From: an uncultured Bacteroidales bacterium
GTDB lineage: Bacteria; Bacteroidota; Bacteroidia; Bacteroidales; WCHB1-69
Length of the DNA: 18,279 nt
Direction of reading: 5' to 3'
Assembly: GCA_937901455.1 (NCBI GenBank)
Contig: CALDIA010000034.1
Coordinates: 1-18,279, forward strand
Below, in pieces: positions 6,596 through 14,087 of the stretch. Each line of letters begins with the position of its first letter. The first letter of the stretch is position 1. Below the pieces are notes generated by a model. It saw only the letters and a list, made by a program, of their open reading frames with translations. It was not told the DNA's origin and searched no databases. The translations under genes and the position numbers were made by a program.

Positions 6596-6632
6596 AAAAA
6601 AAAGACTTTCCCTGAAGGGAAAGTCTTTTTTT
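6596..6632. terminator. Rho-independent terminator of rplS, symmetric
   Basis: A perfect 16-bp stem has arms at 6597-6612 and 6617-6632, around a TGAA loop. Its core is AAAGACTTTCCC/GGGAAAGTCTTT, with A/T runs on both sides, so it could work in either direction. It begins 17 bp after the rplS stop codon. Confidence 0.93.
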
Positions 6633-6648
6633 GTCAAAACAAAAATTA

Positions 6649-7002
6649 TTAACCTCTTTTCTCTTTGATACGGGCCTTCTTGCCAGTAAGATTTCTGAGG
6701 TAATAAATACGGGCGCGACGAACCACACCACGCTTGTTCACGGTAATACCGGCAATCATAGGCGTGTCGAAACGGAAAACTCTCTCCACACCGATGCCGC
6801 CAGAGATCTTTCTTACTGTGAAAGTGCTGTTGGTTCCCTGACCTTTAATTTGCAATACTACGCCTTGGAATTGCTGGATTCTCTCTTTGGAACCCTCCAC
6901 AATCTTATAGGATACGGTAATGGTATCACCGGCTTTAAACTTCGGAAACTCATTCCTCGTAATGAAATTGTCCTCTACGTACTGAATCAATTCGTGTTTC
7001 AT
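6649..7002 (-). CDS. rplS: 50S ribosomal protein L19
   Basis: This is a complete 117-residue bL19, located at the 30S-50S interface of the ribosome. The family pattern is clear: FKAGDTITVSYKIVEG (22-37), RIQQFQGVVLQIKG, FTVRKISGGIGVERVF (61-76) and the basic end RRARIYYLRNLTGKKARIKE. The open frame extends 17 codons upstream, but ATG at 7002 gives the normal MKHELIQ start and the extension overlaps the -7 element. The gene is monocistronic, with its own promoter and terminator, and is not next to trmD or rpsP. Confidence 0.98.
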   Translation of the reverse strand: MKHELIQYVEDNFITRNEFPKFKAGDTITVSYKIVEGSKERIQQFQGVVLQIKGQGTNSTFTVRKISGGIGVERVFRFDTPMIAGITVNKRGVVRRARIYYLRNLTGKKARIKEKRG

Positions 7003-7042
7003 CTCTCTATATCTTTTATTTTTATTCAATATTTTAAGGCTG

Positions 7043-7050
7043 CAAAAATA
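7043..7050 (-). promoter_or_regulatory. rplS promoter, -7 element
   Basis: The minus strand reads TATTTTTGC, a full TAnnTTTGC match, about 40 bp before the rplS start. The upstream DNA is very A/T-rich, as expected for a strong ribosomal promoter. A -33 TTTG is not obvious. Confidence 0.55.
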
Positions 7051-7252
7051 CATTTTTTTTTGCTAAAATTCTTTTCTTGCCGCTATTTTTTTTATTATAG
7101 GTTTCTGGCGTTTATATATAGTTCATAATGTTTTGTATAATAAACACATAACATAATATCAACAATAGATCAGCAATATCCAAACAACATTATAAAAAAG
7201 AAGAAACATCCACACAGGGCATATATTTTGGGAAAGTTGTCAAAGATTTTTG

Positions 7253-7261
7253 CATATTTGC
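7253..7261 (+). promoter_or_regulatory. Likely promoter of the PARG-type gene, -7 element
   Basis: CATATTTGC is one base from TAnnTTTGC. A TTTG at 7227-7230 lies 22 bp upstream, slightly farther than the 18 bp seen at gyrB. A start site near 7267 would support ATG 7280 as the initiation codon. Confidence 0.35.
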
Positions 7262-7279
7262 GTTTCAAAAGGATCATAT

Positions 7280-8206
7280 ATGGAGACAGTAAAACCAAGT
7301 TGGGATGCCTCGGCATGGAGCATAGGGTTTGTGCGGGCCCAGAAGCCATACAACCACGTATCCATCAAGCAATTGAGACAATCCGTATTCTTTCACACGC
7401 AGCAAGTGGTAGAGGCTGGCGGATACTTGACGGCAGACAATCGGGAGGTGTTGTTGTCGCTGAGCGAGGAGACCATCCGGGGCACGTGTTTCTACGCGGC
7501 CAAGATGGAAGCCCAAGCGTCTGTGGAGCATTACGACACCCACATTGAGGTAGTGTCCCGCGACTGTCTGGCCTTTGCTAGCAATCTGGTGTCGGAGGGG
7601 TGCGATGAGGTTTGCGTGCTGAACATGGCAAGTGCCACCTCTCCAGGAGGTGGTGTGCTGAATGGCGCTGGAGCACAAGAGGAGTATCTGTTCCGGTGCA
7701 GCGACTATTACCGTTCATTGTACCAGTACGTGGACTATGGCATCATGTTTGGGGTGGCGCGCGCCGCGGAGTCGTATCCGATGCACCGCCAGCACGGGGG
7801 CATTTTCACACCGAAAGTGACAGTTTTCCGCGACACGGAAGCGCGAGGCTATGCGCTGCTCGACAAGCCCTTCCAAATTAACCTTATCGCGGTGGCTGGC
7901 ATTAACCATCCACCCACTATCATGGAAGAGGGCGAAGTCTGCATCGACCCGAAGGTAATGCCTACTATATATAATAAGGTACACACCATCTTCCGGATAG
8001 CCCGAAAGCATCGGCAGAAGACCTTGGTATTAGGAGCCTGGGGTTGTGGTGCCTTTGGCAATCCGCCGAGGCACATTGCCCGTATATTTAAAGAGACACT
8101 GCAGGAGCCAGAATTTGCCGGCACGTTTGCACAGGTCTATTTTGCCATCAAGGGCGGTCCGAACGGCGGCAATTATACCCCTTTCGCAGAAGTCTTCGGG
8201 CAATAA
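7280..8206 (+). CDS. TIGR02452-type poly(ADP-ribose) glycohydrolase-like macrodomain protein
   Basis: The 308-residue protein carries the PARG signature GGG-X7-QEE: G123-G125 and Q133-E134-E135 in SPGGGVLNGAGAQEEYL. In PARG enzymes the two Glu residues catalyse hydrolysis of the O-glycosidic bond between ADP-ribose units. A second phosphate-binding loop, GAWGCGAFGNPP (252-263), and VLNMASAT (113-120) complete the ADP-ribose-binding macrodomain. The N-terminal 100 residues are helical, as in bacterial PARG. The protein is probably cytosolic, with no signal peptide. The frame extends ten codons upstream to a TTG, but ATG at 7280 follows the predicted promoter. No ADP-ribosyltransferase, toxin or phage gene is adjacent. 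Substrates could be poly- or mono-ADP-ribosylated protein; activity is inferred from the motif. Confidence 0.85.
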   Translation: METVKPSWDASAWSIGFVRAQKPYNHVSIKQLRQSVFFHTQQVVEAGGYLTADNREVLLSLSEETIRGTCFYAAKMEAQASVEHYDTHIEVVSRDCLAFASNLVSEGCDEVCVLNMASATSPGGGVLNGAGAQEEYLFRCSDYYRSLYQYVDYGIMFGVARAAESYPMHRQHGGIFTPKVTVFRDTEARGYALLDKPFQINLIAVAGINHPPTIMEEGEVCIDPKVMPTIYNKVHTIFRIARKHRQKTLVLGAWGCGAFGNPPRHIARIFKETLQEPEFAGTFAQVYFAIKGGPNGGNYTPFAEVFGQ

Positions 8207-8215
8207 CGCCACGGG

Positions 8216-9583
8216 TTACTGGCACTCTTTCGCGAATTGCAAAAATTCGCCATCCACACCCAACATTTCCGCAATCGTCAAAGCCTCCTTCGGCACTTCA
8301 TCATCGGCGGTCTCCACCAGCGAATAATCCATATAGTCGCTGAGGTTGTGGACTGTCACTTTTTGCATATTACCGACCGTCAAACCTTTCACGCGCAATC
8401 TTCTGCAAGTGGCCTCAACACCCCCGTAGTGGGTCGTTATCACCGCGGTAATGCCCAGTTGGCGGGCAATTTTGACAAAAGCGCTAACCAATCGTTTGCC
8501 TTCCTCGGGGTTGGTGGTTCGGGCAAGTTCATCTACAAGGGCCAGCACACTAAGTCCCTCCCGACCAGTACGGATGATGTGGTCCACGGTCAATATCTCT
8601 GTGGCAAAAGAGGAGAGTCCGCTCAGTTCCGACTGGTTGTCGCCAATGCTGGTGATCACCTCGTCCACTACAGCCATAGTCGCCGAAGTTGCTGGTACAA
8701 AAAATGCAAACTGGAACAGATATTGCGCCAAGGCCAGTGTCTTGAGCAGCACTGACTTGCCAGCCATATTGGCGCCCGTAATCAGGACTGTTTCGCGAGC
8801 AAAGCGGATATCCACTGGTTGAAAACGTTTCCCTTGTTGGGAGAGTACTTCTGCCACCTGCGGATTGAAAAGCTGCTTGCATTCGGTATAATTTGCGATC
8901 TGAGGACGGCACGCATGCCACTGTTCTGCCAGTGCAGCCTTAGCCATCACCACATCAAGATGCGCCAGGGTCTCCAAGTTGCGGCTCAACGCTTTGCGAT
9001 ACTCCCCCACCCTTTGGGTCAGCATGGCGCGAATGGCATCTTCCTCCTGTTCTTCCCGGAACATCAAAGCGGCCTTTTCTTCCGGTTCCTCACACTTTTT
9101 GAGTTGCTCGCGCAATTCAGACAAGGTCTCGCTATAGGCCGAATAGATGTAAAAATGAGGAATACCCGTGCGTTCGGGATCCAATATGTCAATCAGGCCA
9201 TCCACATCATCCAGCGGAAATTCGGAACAAGCCATTGAACTTAAGGCTGACGCTATTGTACGACTGATGATGGCTGTCTTCTTAATTTCAAAGAATTGTA
9301 TATCATCCAACACAGCGCCATTTGCCATTTGCGCCACCGTAGGGCGAATGTCATTCAATTGGCGCAACTGCTCAGTCATACTCCGAATAGGGTTCTGATT
9401 TTCCCCCACCTTCCGGAGAGCCATCATTGACTCCACCAAGTCCAGCTCATGCTGCAAAGTCTCAACATTCGTCAGGAAGGGCATATCCATAAGGCCGGCT
9501 CGTCCGAGTGGCGACACAATCTGCATTCGATCATACACATAATGAATAGCAGGATGCTCTTTTATCACATTCTTGAATCTCAT
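8216..9583 (-). CDS. MutS-family ATPase lacking mismatch-recognition domains
   Basis: The C-terminal half (about 255-455) is a MutS domain V ATPase. Walker A is TGANMAGKS (269-277), the ST signature is SGLSSFATE (321-329), Walker B is VLALVDE (346-352) and the TTHY stretch is at 383-386. The N-terminal part resembles the MutS lever/core, with a charged helical region at 150-205. At 455 residues it is about half a canonical MutS and has no mismatch-reading domain I and no MutS2 Smr nuclease domain. It is therefore unlikely to be the primary mismatch-repair protein. MutS-related proteins of this size occur beside B12-dependent aminomutases, where they are annotated as reactivases (KamC type), but no such genes lie here. 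It is convergent with the PARG gene (9-bp gap) and has its own promoter. Confidence 0.85.
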   Translation of the reverse strand: MRFKNVIKEHPAIHYVYDRMQIVSPLGRAGLMDMPFLTNVETLQHELDLVESMMALRKVGENQNPIRSMTEQLRQLNDIRPTVAQMANGAVLDDIQFFEIKKTAIISRTIASALSSMACSEFPLDDVDGLIDILDPERTGIPHFYIYSAYSETLSELREQLKKCEEPEEKAALMFREEQEEDAIRAMLTQRVGEYRKALSRNLETLAHLDVVMAKAALAEQWHACRPQIANYTECKQLFNPQVAEVLSQQGKRFQPVDIRFARETVLITGANMAGKSVLLKTLALAQYLFQFAFFVPATSATMAVVDEVITSIGDNQSELSGLSSFATEILTVDHIIRTGREGLSVLALVDELARTTNPEEGKRLVSAFVKIARQLGITAVITTHYGGVEATCRRLRVKGLTVGNMQKVTVHNLSDYMDYSLVETADDEVPKEALTIAEMLGVDGEFLQFAKECQ

Positions 9584-9606
9584 ACTCTCAACAATCTAAC
9601 AAGCGG

Positions 9607-9614
9607 CAAAGATA
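9607..9614 (-). promoter_or_regulatory. Promoter of the MutS-like gene, -7 element
   Basis: The minus strand reads TATCTTTGCC, a perfect TAnnTTTGC, 23 bp upstream of the start codon. A TTTT/TTTC stretch about 15-16 bp upstream may serve as -33. The small hairpin TTTCTA-CGA-TAGAAA (9619-9633) overlaps the spacer. Confidence 0.6.
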
Positions 9615-9641
9615 ATGATTTCTACGATAGAAAATTCGGAT

Positions 9642-10589
9642 TTACACTCCTGAATTCTGCAATTTGGACATCTTGGCCAGACAGAAGAGTTTGTAAGCAT
9701 CGAGGAGACGCAAGGTTGGGAAGGTGTGCAGCCACCATTCCATTGGAAAATGCAGCATGTGGTAGCAGAGGCGGCAAAGAGGCAGTAGTCCTCGTTTTTG
9801 AAAATAGCGGTAGGTTCGTAGCAGAGAACTTTCTTCCCAGAATTGGTCAGGAATCCGGTTTTCGTCCATCAGTCGGGCCAGATTGGCTATGGCGGTTCGG
9901 GTCTTTTGCAAAAATTGTTCATTGGTGTCCAATCCGTCATGAAACAGTGGGTTGTCAATGTGGATCACCGGAATCTGCTGCTGTTGTAGTTGATAGCCCC
10001 AGAATGTATCCTCATACCCATAGGAATCGAACGACTCATCAAAGCCGTTATGTTCAAAGGTAGAACGAGAAATCAAAATATTAAACGGGGTAAATGACTT
10101 GTAGGGGGCTTGGTTTCGTTCTTTGGCGAGACGGCACTCTCTCTTTTGGCCGTATTTCCAACGTAGTCGGCGAGCGTATTCAGGCTTGTCGCCACGATAG
10201 ACGAGCCCACCTGAGACAACAAATCGTGTCGGAAGCGTGGGATGCGCCTGCAAAAAGTCCGTATATTGTTTCAAATAAGTGGGAGAGGCCACACTGGCAT
10301 CGCAATCCATCATGATGAGCAGGTCGTTTTGTGCATGCTGTACCAACAGGTTACGAGTGGCGGATCGTCCGCGGTTGGTTTGATTTTGCAAGTAGGTAAC
10401 TTCTTGATTTTCAGACAGTGATGCATTTTTTCGGCGGATATTGTCATCGGGAGATGCATCATCCAGCATAATCAGTTCGTATGGGTGATCCGAGGAGTGT
10501 GGCAAATCTTGTGCATGTATCTGTTCCAGTAAATTATTCACCAGATTCGTGACATCCACATTATATATAGGGATCAGGATAGAAATCAT
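9642..10589 (-). CDS. GT2 family glycosyltransferase with galactosyltransferase-type C-terminal motif
   Basis: The 315-residue cytosolic GT-A enzyme starts MISILIPIYNVD. LIMLDDASPDD (39-49) binds nucleotide-sugar and MDCDAS (94-99) carries the DxD metal site. GFDESFDSYGYEDTFWGYQL (182-201) matches the C-terminal ED motif of glyco_transf_7C/chondroitin-synthase-like enzymes, where the Glu-Asp pair acts in catalysis. There is no membrane segment and the C-terminus is basic and aromatic, perhaps membrane-associated. It probably adds a hexose or N-acetylhexosamine to a surface glycan; donor and acceptor are unknown. The start codon shares one base with the stop of the upstream ABC gene (TAATG), implying translational coupling. 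It is the last gene of the gyrB-ftsE-GT2 run. Confidence 0.88.
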   Translation of the reverse strand: MISILIPIYNVDVTNLVNNLLEQIHAQDLPHSSDHPYELIMLDDASPDDNIRRKNASLSENQEVTYLQNQTNRGRSATRNLLVQHAQNDLLIMMDCDASVASPTYLKQYTDFLQAHPTLPTRFVVSGGLVYRGDKPEYARRLRWKYGQKRECRLAKERNQAPYKSFTPFNILISRSTFEHNGFDESFDSYGYEDTFWGYQLQQQQIPVIHIDNPLFHDGLDTNEQFLQKTRTAIANLARLMDENRIPDQFWEESSLLRTYRYFQKRGLLPLCRLCYHMLHFPMEWWLHTFPTLRLLDAYKLFCLAKMSKLQNSGV

Positions 10590-11392
10590 TACAATCCGGA
10601 ATCCATCAGTTTGCCATCTTCGATCAGGATTGTACGCGATGGGAACTTATTGATCATGGGAAAGTTGTGGGTAGCCATCAAAATAGTAGTACCCGTTTGG
10701 TTGATATGGTTAAATACTTGGAAGATCTCTTCTGCCGTGATAGGATCGAGGTTGCCGGTAGGTTCATCGGCGATGAGCATATCTGGATTGTTGAGCAGGG
10801 CGCGGGCAATGCAAACGCGTTGTTGCTCGCCACCTGACAGTTGGGAAGGCAGTTTAAAGTCCTTCGTGCCCAATCCAACAATTTCCAGCACTTCTTCGCA
10901 GCGGTCTTGCATAGCTTGTTTGTTTTTCCATTGGGTGGCGCGCAGCACGAACATCAGGTTATCGAGGACAGTTTTGTCGCTCAGCAGCTGATAGTCTTGG
11001 AACACCACACCTATCTTCTTGCGCAATTCAGGGATCTGTCGGTTTTTAAGATGTAGCAGGTCATAGCCCAGCATAGTGGCTTCGGCACCTTCGGGTTTCA
11101 GTTCTGCTATGAGAGTTTTGAGAATCGAAGACTTGCCGCATCCTGTCTTGCCAATCAGGTACACGAACTCGCCTTGCCGTATGGTAAAGGAGACATTTGT
11201 GAGGATACGAATTTTCCTATGGGCTATATTGACGTTTTTGAACGATATCATCACGTCTTTCAGCTGGTTATCATAGGGTTCCACCTTGGATTCAGTTGCA
11301 TTGGCGGATGATTCCGTTTGTGGGGTCTCGTCCATAGTTTCCTCAGGCGTAGTGTTGAGGGTGTCGGGCTCTTGGGATTGATTCTGGTCCAT
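10589..11392 (-). CDS. ftsE: FtsE-like ABC transporter ATP-binding protein
   Basis: Of 267 residues, about 48-267 form an ABC ATPase domain. Walker A is GKTGCGKSS (81-89), the Q-loop VFQD (130-133), the signature LSGGEQQR (185-192), Walker B MLIADEPTGNLD (205-216) and the H-loop ATHN (240-243). The core is about 220 residues, starts MISFKNVNI and has short loops, which fits FtsE: the cytosolic partner of FtsX that controls peptidoglycan hydrolases during division. MacB/LolD-type ATPases look similar, so the assignment is probable, not certain. The first 47 residues are acidic and rich in Thr, Ser, Gln and Glu, likely disordered and unusual for FtsE. Internal starts at Met20 or Met48 are possible. 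No ftsX is adjacent; gyrB ends 28 bp upstream. Confidence 0.78.
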   Translation of the reverse strand: MDQNQSQEPDTLNTTPEETMDETPQTESSANATESKVEPYDNQLKDVMISFKNVNIAHRKIRILTNVSFTIRQGEFVYLIGKTGCGKSSILKTLIAELKPEGAEATMLGYDLLHLKNRQIPELRKKIGVVFQDYQLLSDKTVLDNLMFVLRATQWKNKQAMQDRCEEVLEIVGLGTKDFKLPSQLSGGEQQRVCIARALLNNPDMLIADEPTGNLDPITAEEIFQVFNHINQTGTTILMATHNFPMINKFPSRTILIEDGKLMDSGL

Positions 11393-11420
11393 AGCATTGT
11401 GTTTTATAGGGCGTTACCTT

Positions 11421-13394
11421 TTAAGCATCGATATTGGCATAGGTTGCATTTTGTTCGATAAACTCGCGGCGCGGGGGTACTTCATCGCCCATCAGCATAG
11501 AGAACACCCGGTCGGCCTCAGCGGCATTCTCGATGGTAATCTGTCGCAATGTGCGGTGTTCGGGATCCATGGTAGTACTCCAGAGTTGTTCTTCGTTCAT
11601 TTCGCCAAGACCTTTGTATCGTTGCACGTGCACCTTTGAATCCTCGCGATCGCCGGCAGCCTCAGTCGTGTACTGGGCACGTTGTTCTTCGGTCCAGGCG
11701 TATTTCTTGTACTTGCCCTTTTCGATGAGATACAACGGAGGGGTGGCGATATAGACATGGCCTTGTTCTATCAGCTCGCGCATGTAGCGGAAGAAGAAGG
11801 TCAAGATCAGGGCTGCGATATGGCTGCCATCCACATCGGCATCGGTCATAATAATGACTTTATGGTAGCGGAGTTTTGAGATATTGAGGGCTTTGCTATC
11901 CTCCTCGGTGCCGATAGTCACGCCGAGGGCGGTATAGATATTCTTGATTTCTTCGCTTTCGAAGATGCGGTGTTGCATAGCTTTCTCCACATTAAGGATC
12001 TTACCTCGGAGGGGCAGGATAGCCTGGAAGTGGGCATCGCGGCCTTGCTTGGCGGTGCCGCCTGCGGAGTCGCCCTCCACGAGGAAGAGTTCGCACTTGG
12101 TCGCATCCTTGGATGAGCAATCTGACAGTTTCCCGGGCAGGCCGGAGCCGCTGAAGGCGGTCTTGCGCTGCACCATCTCACGGGCCTTGCGGGCAGCATG
12201 ACGCGCTTGGGCGGCCAACACCACCTTGTCCACAATATTGCGTGCATCCTTGGGGTTCTCCTCCAAATAGTTGGTCAGCATCTCGCCCACCATCTGGTTG
12301 ACGATACCGGCCACTTCACTGTTGCCGAGTTTTGTCTTGGTCTGTCCCTCGAACTGAGGTTCCGCCACCTTCACGGAGATGATAGCCGTCAAGCCCTCGC
12401 GGAAGTCATCACCGGAAATCTCGATGTGGTTTTTCTCCAGCTTGTCGAGCATCTTGTTATCATCGGCATATTTCTTCAGCGTACGGGTAAGGGCGGCGCG
12501 GAAGCCGGTAAGGTGTGTGCCTCCCTCAATAGTGTTGATATTGTTGACGTAAGAATGGATATTCTCCGTAAAAGAGTCATTATACTGCATGGCCACCTCC
12601 ACAGGCACTCCTGATTTTTCTCCTTCTATATAGATAGGCTTGGAGGTTATTTTGGCACGCCCTTGGTCGAGGTATGTGATAAAGTCGCGCAAACCTTCTT
12701 CGGAATAGTATTCATGAAGGGGGTGTTTGCCATTCTCGTCTGTCTTGCGAAGATCTTCAATGGAGATATGGATTCCTTTGTTCAGGTAAGCCAGCTCTTT
12801 CAGACGGTCGGAAAGGCGTTCAAAATCGTACACGGTGGCATGGAAAATGGTGTCATCGGGCAGGAAAGTGACCTTAGTGCCGCGATAATCGCTATCGCCC
12901 ACCACTTTCACGGGATAGAGGGGTTTGCCGAAGGCGTACTCTTGCATATAATGCTTGCCCTCGCGGAACACTTCTGCGGTCAGGTGCTGTGAGAGGGCGT
13001 TCACACAGGAGACACCCACACCATGCAGACCACCGGAGACCTTGTAAGAGTCCTTGTTAAACTTACCTCCGGCATGGAGTACGGTCATCACGACCTCCAA
13101 AGCGGAGCGTTTCTCCTTCTCGTGCATGTCGGTAGGAATGCCACGGCCATTATCGAGCACACTAATGGCATTACCTTCCAGGATTTTCACTTCTATATTG
13201 GTACAGAAACCCGCCAGAGCCTCGTCGATGGAGTTGTCCACCACCTCATTCACCAGATGGTGCAGACCGCGCTCACCCACATCGCCAATATACATGGCCG
13301 GGCGCTTCCGCACAGCCTCCAGTCCTTCCAATATCTGAATATTACTTGCGCTGTAGGTCTCCTCTGTAGGTTGTTTCTTGTCTATCTCACTCAT
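11421..13394 (-). CDS. gyrB: DNA gyrase subunit B
   Basis: This complete 657-residue GyrB forms the ATPase half of the A2B2 enzyme that introduces negative supercoils. The GHKL ATPase has NEVVDNSIDEAL (49-60), DNGRGIP (81-87) and the glycine-rich GGLHGVG (121-127). QTKTKLG (351-357) is the QTK loop. The TOPRIM domain shows EGDSAGG (440-446) and DADVDGSH (518-525), and QRYKGLGEMNEEQLWSTTM lies near the end. The tail pattern points to GyrB over ParE. The frame can be read from a TTG two codons earlier, but ATG at 13394 is the natural start. It heads a likely operon with the ftsE-like and GT2 genes, and gyrA is not nearby. It has the best-formed promoter in the window. Confidence 0.97.
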   Translation of the reverse strand: MSEIDKKQPTEETYSASNIQILEGLEAVRKRPAMYIGDVGERGLHHLVNEVVDNSIDEALAGFCTNIEVKILEGNAISVLDNGRGIPTDMHEKEKRSALEVVMTVLHAGGKFNKDSYKVSGGLHGVGVSCVNALSQHLTAEVFREGKHYMQEYAFGKPLYPVKVVGDSDYRGTKVTFLPDDTIFHATVYDFERLSDRLKELAYLNKGIHISIEDLRKTDENGKHPLHEYYSEEGLRDFITYLDQGRAKITSKPIYIEGEKSGVPVEVAMQYNDSFTENIHSYVNNINTIEGGTHLTGFRAALTRTLKKYADDNKMLDKLEKNHIEISGDDFREGLTAIISVKVAEPQFEGQTKTKLGNSEVAGIVNQMVGEMLTNYLEENPKDARNIVDKVVLAAQARHAARKAREMVQRKTAFSGSGLPGKLSDCSSKDATKCELFLVEGDSAGGTAKQGRDAHFQAILPLRGKILNVEKAMQHRIFESEEIKNIYTALGVTIGTEEDSKALNISKLRYHKVIIMTDADVDGSHIAALILTFFFRYMRELIEQGHVYIATPPLYLIEKGKYKKYAWTEEQRAQYTTEAAGDREDSKVHVQRYKGLGEMNEEQLWSTTMDPEHRTLRQITIENAAEADRVFSMLMGDEVPPRREFIEQNATYANIDA

Positions 13395-13427
13395 TTTCAA
13401 TTACATTATTAATGGTTAAAAAACGTG

Positions 13428-13457
13428 CAAATATACGATTTTTTTTAAAACTCCAAA
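13428..13457 (-). promoter_or_regulatory. gyrB promoter (-33 and -7)
   Basis: On the minus strand TTTG (13457-13454) and TATATTTGC (13435-13427) are separated by 18 bp that include an A8 run. Both elements match the Bacteroidota primary sigma consensus. Transcription would begin near 13422, giving a leader of about 28 nt. Confidence 0.8.
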
Positions 13458-13491
13458 CCACTTTTGGCCCTGAAAACAACCTTTCAAAGCA

Positions 13492-13527
13492 TAAAAAAGC
13501 GGGGTGCGTTCCAAAAGCACACCCCGC
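13492..13527 (-). terminator. Rho-independent terminator of hsp20
   Basis: GCGGGGTG (13499-13506) pairs with CACCCCGC (13520-13527); the stem continues after one mismatch toward the loop. On the minus strand it is followed by TTTTTTAT. It lies 25 bp past the hsp20 stop codon. Confidence 0.88.
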
Positions 13528-13552
13528 AATTTGTGTCATAACACGACAATTG

Positions 13553-13978
13553 TTATCCGATTTCAATCATACGGGACAATTTCTGTTCTTCCTTGCACAT
13601 TTTGGGCAAAGTAACAAACAGGACACCATTTTCCACCTTTGCCGAGATATGTTCTTTGTCCACATCGTCAGGCAGCGTATAGCTTTGTTCATAATTGGAA
13701 TAGGAGAATTCGCGACGCAGGTAGTGATGTTTCTTCTCGCTTTCCTTGTGTTCCAACTTGTTCTCGATAGCAATGTTCAGATTGCCATCATCATTGATGC
13801 TCACGCGGCAGAATTCCTTTTTGATGCCCGGTGCTGCGACTTCCATCAGGTAAGACTTCTCATCTTCCTTCACATTGACTGCCGGTGCTGTGGTATAGGC
13901 ACGAGGCATAAAGTCGTTGCTCATGAAATCATCAAATACTGTCGGAAACCAACTGTTTTTAAACATTACAGGTAACAT
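13553..13978 (-). CDS. Small heat-shock protein, Hsp20/alpha-crystallin family
   Basis: The 141-residue protein is an ATP-independent holdase that binds unfolding proteins and hands them to DnaK/ClpB. The N-terminal arm (MLPVMFKNSWFPTVFDDF) is short. The alpha-crystallin domain spans about 32-127, with APGIKKEFCRVSI (49-61), LRREFSYSNYEQSYTLP (87-103) and the closing VENGVLFVTLPK (115-126). The C-terminal IEI (138-140) is the I-x-I motif used for oligomer assembly. Start Met1 is chosen because a strong Shine-Dalgarno sequence, GGAGGTG, lies just upstream (rare here), and MLPV is a familiar start for this family. Upstream are two copies of a motif also found before dnaK. The gene is monocistronic with its own terminator. 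Confidence 0.96.
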   Translation of the reverse strand: MLPVMFKNSWFPTVFDDFMSNDFMPRAYTTAPAVNVKEDEKSYLMEVAAPGIKKEFCRVSINDDGNLNIAIENKLEHKESEKKHHYLRREFSYSNYEQSYTLPDDVDKEHISAKVENGVLFVTLPKMCKEEQKLSRMIEIG

Positions 13979-13982
13979 AATA

Positions 13983-13989
13983 CACCTCC
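13983..13989 (-). promoter_or_regulatory. Strong Shine-Dalgarno sequence of hsp20
   Basis: The minus strand reads GGAGGTG, four bases before the ATG (GGAGG core six bases before). Most starts in this window have no such site, as usual in Bacteroidota, so this one stands out and supports Met1 as the start. Confidence 0.75.
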
Positions 13990-14061
13990 ATTTTTTAATT
14001 GTTAATACTTATTTTATCGTGGCCGGATCTTTATTTTGATCAGCGGCCGATGATTAAAAAG

Positions 14062-14069
14062 CAAAGGGT
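14062..14069 (-). promoter_or_regulatory. Possible hsp20 promoter, weak -7 element
   Basis: The minus strand reads ACCCTTTGC; it keeps TTTGC but lacks the TA. A motif copy (14088-14100) begins 18 bp upstream, exactly where -33 should be. The weak -7 plus a site at -33 would suit an activator-dependent or alternative promoter. Confidence 0.35.
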
Positions 14070-14087
14070 GTGCCAGGAGTCGTTGTG

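Noticed and set aside
8231..8249. Inverted repeat GCGAATT-GCAAA-AATTCGC at the convergent PARG/MutS-like junction
   Set aside because: It lies inside the MutS-like coding end and has no T tract on either strand, so it is not supported as a terminator.
9619..9633. TTTCTA-CGA-TAGAAA hairpin after the GT2 gene, considered as a terminator
   Set aside because: The 6-bp A/T-rich stem is weak, lacks a T tract and overlaps the promoter spacer of the next gene.
13395..13400. TTG start two codons upstream of gyrB ATG
   Set aside because: The ATG at 13394 gives the natural N-terminus; there is no ribosome site or family reason to prefer TTG.
14021..14048. Hairpin GGCC-GATC ... GATC-GGCC in the hsp20 leader, considered as an RNA thermometer
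   Set aside because: The leader has no CACCTCC-like stretch able to pair with the GGAGGTG site, and the hairpin is more than 30 nt away from it, so it cannot mask the ribosome site in a simple way.
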